The notes: a model not told the origin generated them from the sequence alone. Shown: positions 53,321-63,230, counted from the first letter of the stretch. The stretch: 64,000 nucleotides of DNA from Winogradskyella vidalii (GCF_013403955.1 NZ_JABFDG010000002.1:434001-498000), one strand, 5' to 3'. Made by a program: numbers and translations.

Positions 53321-55507
53321 TTATTTAGTAAACAAAAGCTCTCTGTATTTAGTTAACGGCCAAAGCCCATCGTCAACCATAAGTTCTAATTTATCGCAAT
53401 GGTATCTGATATCCTCAAACAACGGTTTAATTTTATGACAATAGCCATCAGCTTTCTTTTCTAAATTAGTTTCCTTGTTACAAGTTTTCCGTTCCCCAAT
53501 CATTTTTGTAACTGAAGAATTAATCGCTTCAATATGTTGTGATATTTGTTCGATTAAGGCTAATTGCTCTTTAGCAAAATCTTTATATTGATTACCATAA
53601 ATCGCCTTAAGACCTGTAACATTTTCAATTAAAATATTCTGATATCTTACAGCCGTTGGAACAACATGATTTCTAGCCATATCGCCAATAACACGACTTT
53701 CTATTTGAACATGAAGAATGTACTCCTCCATCTCAATCTCATAACGCGCTTCCGTTTCAACCTTATTCATAACTTTTAAACTACTAAAAAGGGCTATTGT
53801 TGATTTTGCTTTTTTAATTTTTAAAGCTTCAGGTGTGGTTTTATTGTTACTTAAGCCTCGTTTTTTTGCTTCCTTTTCCCAAGCTTCACTATAGCCATTA
53901 CCCTCAAAAAGAATGGCTTTAGAAGTTTTGATATACTCTCTTAAAACATTGAAAATAGCATCATCCTTTTTCATGTCTTTTTTATCGATAAGCTCATCAA
54001 CTTCAATTTTGAAATCAATTAACTGTTTAGCTACAATAGTATTTAACACCATCATTGGCTTCGCACAGTTTGCAGTAGACCCAACAGCTCTAAACTCAAA
54101 CTTATTACCCGTAAAAGCAAAAGAAGAAGTTCTATTTCGATCCGTGTTATCTCTTAAAATCTCTGGTATTTTACCAACCACATTAAGTTTTAAATCTGTT
54201 TTTTCCTTGGGTGACAATTTACCTTTGGTTACAGATTCTAACTCATTTAAAACCTTAGTTAACTGTTCCCCTATAAAAACCGAAATAATAGCAGGAGGCG
54301 CTTCATTAGCCCCCAATCGGTAGTCGTTACTAGCAGAAGCAATTGCAGACCTTAATAATTCTTCATGAGTTTGAACCGCCTTAATTGTACTAATAAAAAA
54401 GGTTAAAAACTGAAGATTACTCATTGGTGTTTTTCCAGGAGATAATAAATTGACCCCGGTATTTGTGCTTAAACTCCAATTATTATGCTTACCAGACCCG
54501 TTAACACCTGCAAAAGGTTTTTCGTGCATTAATACGGTAAAATTATGCCGTTTAGCTATTTTCTGCATGATATCCATAAGCAAGGTGTTGTGATCAACAG
54601 CTAAATTAGCTTCTTCGTATATTGGCGCTAATTCAAACTGATTTGGCGCCACCTCATTATGTCTTGTTTTAGCTGGAATCCCCAACAACATACAGTGATA
54701 TTCTAGATCGCGCATATAAGCCAAAGCTCTCGCTGGTATGGTTCCAAAATAATGATCATCTAGTTGCTGACCTTTTGCTGGTGAATGCCCAAAAACTGTT
54801 CGACCAGTAAGCAAAATATCTGGCCTAGATGCTGCCATAGCACTATCGATTAAAAAGTACTCTTGCTCCCAACCCAAAGACGCAGTAACCTTTTTAACAT
54901 TTTTATCAAAATATTTACAAACGGCAACAGAAGCATTATCAACAACCTGCAAAGCTCTTAAAAGTGGTGTTTTATAATCTAATGCTTCACCTGTGTAAGA
55001 AACAAAAACCGTTGGTACACATAAAGTACCATCGTAAATAAAAGCTGGAGACGTAGGATCCCAAGCTGTGTAGCCTCTAGCTTCAAAAGTATTTCTAATA
55101 CCACCACTCGGAAAACTAGACGCATCAGGTTCTTGTTGTACCAATTGGTCGCCTCCAAATTTCTCAATTGCCATACCCCCTTCTATCGTTTCAAAAAATG
55201 CATCGTGTTTTTCTGCGGTAACGCCAGTTAAAGGCTGAAACCAATGGGTGTAATGTGTTGCTCCTTTAGAAATAGCCCACTCTTTCATTCCTGTAGAAAT
55301 ATGACCTGCTTCAAGACGGTTTATTTTTGTCCCTTTTTCAATAGCTTCTATAACACTATTCATGGCCGTCTTAGTTAAATATTGACGCATGGCTGCTTCA
55401 TTAAAAACATAAGAGCCAAAGATTTCTGATCGTCGTTTAGACTCTTTAATTTTTAAAGGTTTTCGTTTTAATGATGCTTTAACAGCATGGAATCTGAGCG
55501 TTGACAT
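53321..55507 (-). CDS. glnN: Glutamine synthetase type III
   Basis: 728 residues from the ATG at 55507 (frame open to 55561, but the -7 box at 55527-55534 excludes the extra codons from the mRNA). It is a large GSIII: SLGWEQEYFLID metal/glutamate site, RHNEVAPNQFELAPIYEEANLA, the ammonium/ATP region HEKPFAGVNGSGKHNNWSLSTN and DRNRTSSFAFTGNKFEFRAVGS. It forms glutamine from glutamate and ammonia. It is divergent from a GSII gene across 178 bp, so the cell has two unrelated glutamine synthetase types under shared control sequence. Confidence 0.96.
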   Translation of the reverse strand: MSTLRFHAVKASLKRKPLKIKESKRRSEIFGSYVFNEAAMRQYLTKTAMNSVIEAIEKGTKINRLEAGHISTGMKEWAISKGATHYTHWFQPLTGVTAEKHDAFFETIEGGMAIEKFGGDQLVQQEPDASSFPSGGIRNTFEARGYTAWDPTSPAFIYDGTLCVPTVFVSYTGEALDYKTPLLRALQVVDNASVAVCKYFDKNVKKVTASLGWEQEYFLIDSAMAASRPDILLTGRTVFGHSPAKGQQLDDHYFGTIPARALAYMRDLEYHCMLLGIPAKTRHNEVAPNQFELAPIYEEANLAVDHNTLLMDIMQKIAKRHNFTVLMHEKPFAGVNGSGKHNNWSLSTNTGVNLLSPGKTPMSNLQFLTFFISTIKAVQTHEELLRSAIASASNDYRLGANEAPPAIISVFIGEQLTKVLNELESVTKGKLSPKEKTDLKLNVVGKIPEILRDNTDRNRTSSFAFTGNKFEFRAVGSTANCAKPMMVLNTIVAKQLIDFKIEVDELIDKKDMKKDDAIFNVLREYIKTSKAILFEGNGYSEAWEKEAKKRGLSNNKTTPEALKIKKAKSTIALFSSLKVMNKVETEARYEIEMEEYILHVQIESRVIGDMARNHVVPTAVRYQNILIENVTGLKAIYGNQYKDFAKEQLALIEQISQHIEAINSSVTKMIGERKTCNKETNLEKKADGYCHKIKPLFEDIRYHCDKLELMVDDGLWPLTKYRELLFTK

Positions 55508-55526
55508 ATTGATAATATTTTTGGGG

Positions 55527-55534
55527 CAAAAATA
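55527..55534 (-). promoter_or_regulatory. -7-like box for GSIII
   Basis: The minus strand reads TATTTTTG, matching TAnnTTTG, 19 nt before the ATG at 55507. TTTTG about 17 nt further upstream (55556-55552) may be the -33 element. Confidence 0.5.
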
Positions 55535-55623
55535 CGAAATATTTAAAATCACAAAAGACACCCCCTATAAAATAGGGTTATTATCATTTTTTTACAATAC
55601 ACAACCTAAAACACCCTAAATTA

Positions 55624-55655
55624 TTTGACGTTATTAAAAAAAAAAGCAATATTTG
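55624..55655 (+). promoter_or_regulatory. GSII promoter
   Basis: TTTG (55624-55627), 20 nt, then AATATTTG (55648-55655), one base off TAnnTTTG. It lies 30 nt before the GSII ATG. Confidence 0.5.
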
Positions 55656-55685
55656 TGATATTATAAATTAGTAAACCACACGAAA

Positions 55686-56702
55686 ATGAGTAAATCAAAA
55701 TTAGAGTATATTTGGCTAGATGGCCATGAACCAACTCAAAATATGAGAAGCAAAACTAAGGTTGTAGAAGACTTTAGTGGTAAATTAGAAGATTGTGAAA
55801 TTTGGTCTTTTGATGGATCTTCGACAGAGCAAGCCTCTGGTGGTGCTTCAGACTGTTTATTAAAACCTGTTGCTATCTATCCAGATCCCGTTAGAAAAAA
55901 TGGTTTTTTAATCATGTCAGAAGTTTTAAGTGCTGATGGAACACCTCACCCTTCTAATGCAAGAGCGACTATTGATGATGACAATGATGATTTCTGGTTT
56001 GGTTTTGAACAAGAATATTTTTTAATGGATACTAAAACAGATTTACCACTAGGATTCCCTAGAGGTGGATTTCCTGGCCCACAAGGACAATATTATTGTT
56101 CTGTTGGAGGACGCTACACATGGGGAAGAGATATTGTTGAAGAACATGCTGACCTTTGTATAGAAGCTGGATTAAATTTTGAAGGTATTAACCAAGAAGT
56201 TGCTCCAGGACAATGGGAGTTCCAATTGTTCGCTAAAGGCGCTAAAAAAGCTGGAGATGAAATTTGGATTGCAAGATATTTATTAGATCGTTTGACTGAA
56301 AAATATGGCTACTATATCGATTACCATCCAAAACCTGTAAAAGGAGACTGGAACGGTTCTGGTATGCATGCTAACTTCTCTAACACTGTTTTAAGAACTT
56401 GTGGTTCTCAAGAAACTTATGAGAAAATATGTGAAGCCTTTAGACCTGTTACCGAAGAACATATTGAAGTCTATGGTGAATTTAATGACGAGCGTTTAAC
56501 TGGTGAGCACGAGACTGCTTCTATAGACGATTTCAGCTATGGCGTTTCAGATAGAGGTGCTTCTATTCGTATCCCTATTATTACTGTTGAGAAAGGTTGG
56601 AAAGGATGGTTAGAAGATCGTCGTCCTGCTTCTAACGGTGATCCATATAAAATTGCAGGTATAATTATTAAAACTGTAAATAGTGCTAATATTAAATCTT
56701 AA
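55686..56702 (+). CDS. glnII: Glutamine synthetase type II (eukaryotic type)
   Basis: 338 residues of GSII. YIWLDGHEPTQNMRSKT and WSFDGSSTEQA start, then WFGFEQEYFLMD (metal site), QYYCSVGG, EVAPGQWEFQ, GDWNGSGMHANFSN (ATP/ammonium) and DRGASIRIPI. The length is typical of GSII and much shorter than GSI or GSIII. It has the same reaction as the divergent neighbour. A strong terminator follows. Confidence 0.96.
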   Translation: MSKSKLEYIWLDGHEPTQNMRSKTKVVEDFSGKLEDCEIWSFDGSSTEQASGGASDCLLKPVAIYPDPVRKNGFLIMSEVLSADGTPHPSNARATIDDDNDDFWFGFEQEYFLMDTKTDLPLGFPRGGFPGPQGQYYCSVGGRYTWGRDIVEEHADLCIEAGLNFEGINQEVAPGQWEFQLFAKGAKKAGDEIWIARYLLDRLTEKYGYYIDYHPKPVKGDWNGSGMHANFSNTVLRTCGSQETYEKICEAFRPVTEEHIEVYGEFNDERLTGEHETASIDDFSYGVSDRGASIRIPIITVEKGWKGWLEDRRPASNGDPYKIAGIIIKTVNSANIKS

Positions 56703-56720
56703 TTAGCTCATAAAATTTTA

Positions 56721-56763
56721 AAAAAGGTCGTTTAGATTTTACCCTCTAAACGGCCTTTTTTTA
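56721..56763 (+). terminator. GSII terminator
   Basis: Stem AAAGGTCGTTTAGA / TCTAAACGGCCTTT (one G-U pair) with an 8-nt loop and a T-run. It starts about 20 nt after the GSII stop. Confidence 0.88.
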
Positions 56764-57066
56764 TATCAAAAAATTAAAATTCATCAACTTAAACAATACA
56801 ATTACAAGTAGTATATAATCTGATTAATAATCATAGACTTACAACTACAATTATATTTTTTTATCTTAAGAAATTAAGCGTTTTTAAGCCACTTTTTCCT
56901 TAATAAAAAGCTTAACTTACAACAAATTACCTTTCATCGTTAAAATCCGTAACTCATAGCAATACTCATCATTTCATCGAGTTTTGCAAGACAGTCTTCG
57001 TTTTTATTATTCTACCATAAAATACCTTCATAATTTTGTACAGTTATTAACCAAATGTAAATACTT
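56764..57066. other. About 300-bp AT-rich gap before the T9SS protein
   Basis: No gene or strong structure is visible. A likely promoter -7 box, TAATTTTG, sits at 57031-57038, 28 nt before the ATG at 57067. Confidence 0.5.
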
Positions 57067-58908
57067 ATGAAGAACTTTACAAAGCATCTACTCCCTGTTT
57101 TATGTGGAGCTGCTACTTTTATGACAATGAATCTGAATGCCTTTCAGGACAATTCGCAAGACAGTTGTAATGCTGTTGAAGTAATTGCCTCCACGCAAGG
57201 GACTAAATCAGATGGAACCTCAGTAAATGCAGATCGTTCTGATGTGAATGCTGCATTACAAACACCCGACAAAGCTAACGCTGGAGGAGGCTTTTACTCT
57301 TTAGGAATAAACGGAAGCATTACACTCGCTTTGGGAGGTGCTGTTTACAATCAATCAGGAACTGATATTATCATTTATGAAACTTCGTTCTCAGGTGACT
57401 CTTGTGGTACATCTGATGATGAAACCGCATTGATAGAACTATCTCAAAATGGTGATATATGGGTTGAATACGGCTCTGTATGTCGTGATGGAATGATTGA
57501 TTTTGAAGGCTTAGACTTAGATTACGTAACACAAATTAGAATTACAGATACCACCATAAATTCTGGTGATGGTTATGACCTAGACGGTATAGAAGCCGTT
57601 AATGGTTGTGAAGAAATTCCTGCTGATTTTTGCTACGGCTCAGGCGCATTAAATTATGTCCCTGGTCTTGATAAAGATGGAAACGCTTTGCCTGCAGAAC
57701 GTATGGATACCAACAATGCTCTAGGTCAACCTGAAGCTGATGATACATTGAACTTTTTATCTTTAGGTTACGGTGGAGAAGTTACTATTACTTTTGATGG
57801 TGTTGTTTATAACAATGAAGGACCAGATATCGAAGTTGTTGAAACAACATTTGGTAACTATTCATTTTCTAACTACCCAGAATCTGCTGATATTTACGTC
57901 TCTCAAAACGGTATAGATTTTTACCTTATAGGTGCTGTTCTTACAGATGATGCTGGCGATTTAGACATTAGTAATGCTCCTATTGAACTTACATATATTA
58001 CTGAAGTTAAGATTGTAGACACAACGCCTAGTGATTCAATTTCAGACGATGGTTTTGATTTAGATGGTGTTATTGCTTTAACAGGTTGTAATGAAGCTAT
58101 TGAGCCAACTCCTGCAGGATGTTACCCTATAGACTTTTTTAACTACGTTGAAGGTACTACTAAAAATGGCGGCGACATTGACGCTATAAGAACTGACACA
58201 CCAGAAAACGTACTTGGAGCTCCTGAACAAACTGATGAATATGTATTCACTTCACTTGGTTATGGTGGAGAAATCACTTTAACTTTTGGTGGTGCAGTTT
58301 ACAATACGGCAGGACCAGACTTAGTGGTTATTGAAACGACATTCCAGAACACTTGGGGTTGCGACACTTATAGAGAGTTTGCTGACGTGTATGTTTCTGC
58401 TGATGATATTAATTATCATTTTGCAGGTACGGTATGTAAATCAGATAATGCAATTGACATTTCAGACGCTGGTGATTTTGATTACATCTATTATGTAAAA
58501 ATTGTAAATAATAATGATCTATCAACAACTGAAGATGCATATGATCTTGATGGTGTTATTGCTGTTGGAACTTGTGAAGAGTTTAACTACGCAGCGTATG
58601 CAGAGGCTCATTATAATGCACTAAATGTAGAAACACTTAATGCTGATCAATTAGGATTTAGAACATTCCCTAACCCAACAGACGGTGTTTCTTATATTGA
58701 GTTCACACCAAAAACGACAGGAGACGTTCAGGTAGAAGTATTTGATATAAATGGTCGTAAAATTGGTCAAGTTTTTAACAAAGAAGCTTATCCTGGTCAA
58801 GTTTACAAGGCTGAATTCAACACTAATAATTTAGTTCCTGGCTTATATATTTATAAAGTTACAACAGGTAATACAAGTATTACTGAGAAGTTTGTAGTTT
58901 CAAAATAA
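57067..58908 (+). CDS. Secreted triple-repeat protein with T9SS sorting domain
   Basis: 613 residues. A signal peptide (about 1-26) is followed by three copies of a beta-rich domain of about 145-165 residues. Each has LGYGGEVTITFDGVVYN / GPDIEVVETTF-type strands, a VSQNG or SADDI strand, and a closing D-x-DLDGVIA motif with a Cys before the next copy. The last 80 residues are a type A sorting domain (FRTFPNPTDGVSYIEF ... GLYIYKVTTGNTSITEKFVVSK), so it is exported by the type IX system and probably attached to the surface. The repeats look like carbohydrate- or calcium-binding modules, but I cannot name them. Confidence 0.85.
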   Translation: MKNFTKHLLPVLCGAATFMTMNLNAFQDNSQDSCNAVEVIASTQGTKSDGTSVNADRSDVNAALQTPDKANAGGGFYSLGINGSITLALGGAVYNQSGTDIIIYETSFSGDSCGTSDDETALIELSQNGDIWVEYGSVCRDGMIDFEGLDLDYVTQIRITDTTINSGDGYDLDGIEAVNGCEEIPADFCYGSGALNYVPGLDKDGNALPAERMDTNNALGQPEADDTLNFLSLGYGGEVTITFDGVVYNNEGPDIEVVETTFGNYSFSNYPESADIYVSQNGIDFYLIGAVLTDDAGDLDISNAPIELTYITEVKIVDTTPSDSISDDGFDLDGVIALTGCNEAIEPTPAGCYPIDFFNYVEGTTKNGGDIDAIRTDTPENVLGAPEQTDEYVFTSLGYGGEITLTFGGAVYNTAGPDLVVIETTFQNTWGCDTYREFADVYVSADDINYHFAGTVCKSDNAIDISDAGDFDYIYYVKIVNNNDLSTTEDAYDLDGVIAVGTCEEFNYAAYAEAHYNALNVETLNADQLGFRTFPNPTDGVSYIEFTPKTTGDVQVEVFDINGRKIGQVFNKEAYPGQVYKAEFNTNNLVPGLYIYKVTTGNTSITEKFVVSK

Positions 58909-59365
58909 GCAAACGGAATAGTAAACTCATCGTTTACTGTAATACAAAAGCCTCCTGAAAATTCTTTTCAGGAGGCTTTTTCTATTTTAACCTCTTACTT
59001 CTTTGATGCGCTTTAAACAAATAACCAGTAATATGTAGTTTTTTAAATAGCTCACACAACTTAATATGTCATAGCTAAGCTATTTGTTAATTGACTCAAG
59101 CAGTGTTTAGACCTGATATTAACTGAATTAGTCAAGACAATCAAAGGTTTATTAATCATATGTTTATACTATGCGCTGTACCCCTACTAAAAATATAATT
59201 CGACTATTTTATCATTTTAGTAATCTAACATAGAGCCAATAAAAATTAAAAGTTTAGCACTACTTATAGCACTAAATTAATCTTAAAAATAAACCAACAT
59301 ATAATGAGTCACTAAGAAAGTAATAGAAAGAATTTCACTTGAATCAACAGTAAATTTAGAAAACC
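58909..59365. other. 457-bp gap after the T9SS protein
   Basis: Apart from the terminator at 58946-58983 it is AT-rich and shows no open frame with a convincing start or any clear repeat. Confidence 0.55.
58946..58983 (+). terminator. Terminator of the T9SS protein gene
   Basis: A 16-bp perfect stem AAAAGCCTCCTGAAAA / TTTTCAGGAGGCTTTT with a 3-nt loop and following T-run. Confidence 0.92.
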
Positions 59366-60316
59366 TTACTTAAGCGCTATAAATATAAAAACAATATAGG
59401 CCCCAAATAAGAGCATTCCTTTAAGTCTTCCTATTTCAAAACGCTTAGGAATTAAAATCAATGGAATTAAAACGGCAGCAAAAGCAATCATCCAAAAAAT
59501 ATTAGTAGAAAGAATTTCTGGTGTTTCTGGATTTACCGCAATAGGTTTCACTATTGCTGTCAACCCTAATACAGAAGCAATGTTAAAAATATTTGACCCT
59601 ATAAGGTTTCCTAAAGATAAGGCCTTCTCTTTTTTTAACGCAGCTATAACAGAAGCAGCAAGTTCTGGCACACTTGTACCAATGGCTATAACGGTTACTG
59701 AAATAGCATAATCGCTGATACCAATAGAAGTAGCTAACTGCTTAGCTCCTTGTACCAACCAATCAGATCCAAAATACAAACCTGCAGCACCAATTAACAA
59801 CCACATCACAATTTTGAAGTTAGAAACAACAGCAAGCGTATCATCGACCTCACTAGTGCTTGCTTTTATAGACTTTCTAGAGCTTCTTATTAAAACAATC
59901 AAAAAAACAATTAAGGCTATAAATAAAATTCCACCTTCCATAGCGGATAACAGGTTGTCGTTCCACAAGAAATAATACAGCACAAAGGAAATCAACATCA
60001 TCATTGGCCAATTCAGTTTATAGAAATCTTTATCTACTGCTAATGGTGAAATAATAGCTGTGATACCTAAAACTAGACCTATGTTTGCTATATTAGACCC
60101 AATAACATTCCCTAAGGCAATATCTGAAACGCCATCTAAGGCAGCTTGTAAACTCACTAATAATTCTGGAGCTGATGTAGCAAAAGATACTACCGTCATC
60201 CCAATAACTAACTTAGAGAGTTTAAGTTTAAAAGATAAACCTACCGATGCTCTAACCAAAAAATCACCTCCAACAACTAACAACGCCAAACCAGCAAAAA
60301 CTAGGACTATACTCAT
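59366..60316 (-). CDS. Calcium/sodium antiporter (CaCA family, YrbG-like)
   Basis: 316 residues and about ten membrane helices in two inverted halves. The alpha repeats are GNVIGSNIANIGLVLG and GNLIGSNIFNIASVLG, each with the GNxxGSN ion-binding core, and TSAPELLVS / TSVPELAAS carry the ion-coordinating Glu. The length fits the bacterial YrbG group of Ca2+(or H+)/Na+ exchangers of the inner membrane. It is divergent from the blaI-like gene, 165 bp apart. Confidence 0.93.
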   Translation of the reverse strand: MSIVLVFAGLALLVVGGDFLVRASVGLSFKLKLSKLVIGMTVVSFATSAPELLVSLQAALDGVSDIALGNVIGSNIANIGLVLGITAIISPLAVDKDFYKLNWPMMMLISFVLYYFLWNDNLLSAMEGGILFIALIVFLIVLIRSSRKSIKASTSEVDDTLAVVSNFKIVMWLLIGAAGLYFGSDWLVQGAKQLATSIGISDYAISVTVIAIGTSVPELAASVIAALKKEKALSLGNLIGSNIFNIASVLGLTAIVKPIAVNPETPEILSTNIFWMIAFAAVLIPLILIPKRFEIGRLKGMLLFGAYIVFIFIALK

Positions 60317-60406
60317 GTATTTTATTTAATTTACTACTCTGTTTTTATTTTGTTGCGAAGATAACACTTCATTTTTACAGTTGCTAAGAACTATACTTTT
60401 CGTTAC

Positions 60407-60453
60407 ACAACTATTTAATTAGTTGTATAACTACAAAAATAGTTGTAATTTTG
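60407..60453 (+). promoter_or_regulatory. BlaI-type promoter with two operators
   Basis: Dyad 1 is ACAACTA-N6-TAGTTGT (60407-60426). Dyad 2 is AACTA-N6-TAGTT (60429-60444). The -7 box TAATTTTG (60446-60453) and a TTG at 60423-60425 (spacing 20) show that the dyads cover the promoter. Repression by the adjacent BlaI-like protein is the obvious reading. Confidence 0.7.
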
Positions 60454-60481
60454 AAAAAACAAATACTTAAAGATTATTGAC

Positions 60482-60841
60482 ATGCAGAAGCTCACCAACA
60501 AAGAAGAAGAAATAATGCACATCCTGTGGAGGCTAGAAAAAGCTTTTGTTAAGAATATTTTGGCTGAAATAAAAACAAACAAACCGCATTATAACACTTT
60601 ATCTACTATTGTGAGAAATCTAGAAGAAAAAGGTTACGTAAGTTATAATGCCTATGGTAAAACACACCAATACTACCCTATTGTCTCTAAAGAGAGCTAT
60701 AAAACTAAATTTATGAACTCAGCTATTGAAAATTACTTTAATAGCTCTTATAAAAATGTCGTGTCTTTTTTTGCCAAAGAAGAAAAAATAAGTGTCGATG
60801 AGCTTAAAGACATTATTAAATTAATTGAAAACCAAAAATAA
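60482..60841 (+). CDS. blaI: BlaI/MecI/CopY-family transcriptional repressor
   Basis: 119 residues. The winged helix (LTNKEEEIMHILWRLEKAFVKNIL ... HYNTLSTIVRNLEEKGYVSYNAYGKTHQYYPIVSKE) matches BlaI/MecI, and the C-terminal helices (YFNSSYKNVVSFFAKEEKISVDELKDIIKLIEN) serve dimer formation and would hold the protease cut site. It stands 3 bp before the BlaR-like gene and behind two dyad operators that overlap its own promoter. Confidence 0.93.
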   Translation: MQKLTNKEEEIMHILWRLEKAFVKNILAEIKTNKPHYNTLSTIVRNLEEKGYVSYNAYGKTHQYYPIVSKESYKTKFMNSAIENYFNSSYKNVVSFFAKEEKISVDELKDIIKLIENQK

Positions 60842-60844
60842 ATT

Positions 60845-63208
60845 ATGGCGTACTTTTTAAAAGCCTCTATAGTCATAGGAATATTCTACCTCTGTTTTTT
60901 GGTTTTTCTTAAGAGAGAAACATTTTTTCAACACAACAGGTGGTTTCTAATAATAGGTTTAGTTATTGCTTTATTATTTCCATTCATAGTGATTCCTATT
61001 TATATACCTATTGAACCGGTAACCATTAATGAATCAATATTTACAACTTCTACAACAACTTCTAATTTCACGAATACACAACCAGAAACAGTTTTCGACT
61101 GGTATCAACTTATTCTTATAATATATGGGGTTGGATTGATTGTCTTTTTTATGCAGTTCCTATTGCAATTCGGATCCTTAATGGTGTTGCTTTTAAAAAA
61201 TAAAAAACAAAAAGAAAATCAATACACCTATGTGATTGTACCTAATAAGATTTCGCCTTTTTCTTTTTTTAAATGGATTGTTTATAATCCAGATACTTAT
61301 AAGAATCAAGACCTTCAATTAATTCTCACACACGAGAAAGTCCACGTTGATCAATTGCATTCTACAGATATTTTATTTACTCAATTAGGATGTATTTTAT
61401 TTTGGTTTCATCCTCTAATCTGGTTATACCGAAAAGAAGTTCGTCAAAATTTAGAATATATAGCCGATTCTAAAACACAAAAACTATCTAAGACTAAAAA
61501 ACAATATCAGCATTTATTGTTGAAAACCAGTGTTGCTAATCACGACATGTCATTATCTAATAATTTTTACAATTCATCAATCAAAAAACGAATCCTTATG
61601 TTAAACAAATCAAGATCAAACAACAAAAATCAGTGGAAATTTTTATTAGTATTACCGCTCTTGGCTGGTCTATTATTAAGTATGAACACAAAAAACATCT
61701 ATGTTGAAACTAATAAAGCAGAGATAACTTCAAAAGAAATTACCCAATTTGTAGTCACTAAAAACACTACAGATACAGAACTTAGTGCCATGAGTCGAGC
61801 TATAGAACGCAAAGGTGGCTCGTTAGTTTTTAGTAAAATATACAGAAATGATGCTAATGAATTAGCTAGTATTTTCTTGAAACTAAATAATCACAGTTAT
61901 GGTGTGAGCACTTCTAAATCTGCAATAGATGCCTTCATAATTTATAAAGAATGGTTTGGCGACAAAGGAGGTTATGTCGGGCGCATCGAAGGTGCCACAT
62001 TACAATTTGACAACAAAGAGAACATTAAAAATAAAAGCACAATAGAAGCACTTACAAAGCGAGCAATTAACGCTATTCTAGAAACAGGTATCCAAGATGA
62101 AGAGGATTTAAAAAGATTTCAGCAACTACAGCATAAATCCAAAGAAAAAACAAATAAAGGCCAAAAACAATTAAAGGATTCTATTGTTTCTGAAAGCATA
62201 AAAATTAAGTTCACCAATCAAATGAGTGATGAACGTATTAATGACGTTAAAACACTATTAAAGTCTAAAGGTGTCAACATGGAAATAAAACATTTAAAAC
62301 GAAATCAAAACCATCTCATAAGTTCCATAGATATCGTTTTTGAGTCGAAAAAAGGTACTGCAAAACACAGTGCAACAATTGAAAAGGGTATTTTACCTTT
62401 CTATTTTGAAATGAGTGACACTAATTATGGTGTTATTACAATTCAAAAATCAGAACACATTGAAGAAACACTAATGGTTTATGAAACAGAACAGCCTACT
62501 GATACATTATATTATAGATTAATCGATTCTTCAGCTGTACAACGTTTATCAAAAGAGAAATCTGACTATTATTATGAAGATGGTAAAACAATAAAGATTA
62601 ATAAACTTAATGAAGAAATTACGGTTCATCAGCCAGAAATGATTTATAAAAATATCCAAAAACAAACTTATAACACACCAAAACCTTTAATAATTGTAAA
62701 TGGCAGCCCTGTTGCATCAGCATATTTAAAGTCTATAAATCCTGATGTTATCAAAAGCATGACGGTTTTAAAAGGTGAGGATGCAATTAGCGCTTACGGT
62801 GAAAAAGGGAAGCATGGAGTTATTCAGTTAATTACAAAAGACAGTTCTACAGAGAAAAATTACAATTCAAAAAAAGACGATTTATCTAAGATTAGAACTG
62901 AAGTAACTCATCTTACTTTTACAGATGATGAAGACCCTTCTAAAAATGCTAACATCGCTTATATTTCAAAATTTACAACAGATAAAATTTTAGACAGTCA
63001 TAAAACAAACTTTAAAGCCGCTGGAATTACGGTTAAGTATTCAAAACTAAAGCGAAATAAGTCTGGGGAAATTACAAGTATAAAAATTAGTTTAAGCGAT
63101 GGAGATGGTAAAAAAAGTAGTTCTTCTTGGAAAGTAAACGACGGTATTCCCAATATAGAATTTGGCAAATATGAAGATGCTTTAATTGCTAGAACAAAGC
63201 AGCCGTAG
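60845..63208 (+). CDS. BlaR1/MecR1-like M56 membrane metallopeptidase with extended C-terminus
   Basis: 787 residues. Helices at about 5-22, 33-52, 88-115 and 175-195 surround the zinc site H163-EKV-H167 with E204 in QNLEYIADSK, as in M56 sensor peptidases that cut the partner repressor. After a fifth helix (about 262-280) comes a long periplasmic part with two related segments (about 300-390 and 440-520) and a TonB-plug-like motif (PLIIVNGSPV ... ISAYGEKGKHGVIQLITK, about 615-680). There is no penicillin-binding sensor as in classical BlaR1, so the signal is something else. Confidence 0.88.
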   Translation: MAYFLKASIVIGIFYLCFLVFLKRETFFQHNRWFLIIGLVIALLFPFIVIPIYIPIEPVTINESIFTTSTTTSNFTNTQPETVFDWYQLILIIYGVGLIVFFMQFLLQFGSLMVLLLKNKKQKENQYTYVIVPNKISPFSFFKWIVYNPDTYKNQDLQLILTHEKVHVDQLHSTDILFTQLGCILFWFHPLIWLYRKEVRQNLEYIADSKTQKLSKTKKQYQHLLLKTSVANHDMSLSNNFYNSSIKKRILMLNKSRSNNKNQWKFLLVLPLLAGLLLSMNTKNIYVETNKAEITSKEITQFVVTKNTTDTELSAMSRAIERKGGSLVFSKIYRNDANELASIFLKLNNHSYGVSTSKSAIDAFIIYKEWFGDKGGYVGRIEGATLQFDNKENIKNKSTIEALTKRAINAILETGIQDEEDLKRFQQLQHKSKEKTNKGQKQLKDSIVSESIKIKFTNQMSDERINDVKTLLKSKGVNMEIKHLKRNQNHLISSIDIVFESKKGTAKHSATIEKGILPFYFEMSDTNYGVITIQKSEHIEETLMVYETEQPTDTLYYRLIDSSAVQRLSKEKSDYYYEDGKTIKINKLNEEITVHQPEMIYKNIQKQTYNTPKPLIIVNGSPVASAYLKSINPDVIKSMTVLKGEDAISAYGEKGKHGVIQLITKDSSTEKNYNSKKDDLSKIRTEVTHLTFTDDEDPSKNANIAYISKFTTDKILDSHKTNFKAAGITVKYSKLKRNKSGEITSIKISLSDGDGKKSSSSWKVNDGIPNIEFGKYEDALIARTKQP

Positions 63209-63230
63209 TTAGTTTTCTTCTATTAAAAAA

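Noticed and set aside
53913-54323. Plus-strand open frame of 136 codons inside glnN
   Set aside because: It lies wholly antisense to conserved GSIII sequence and shows no motif or start context.
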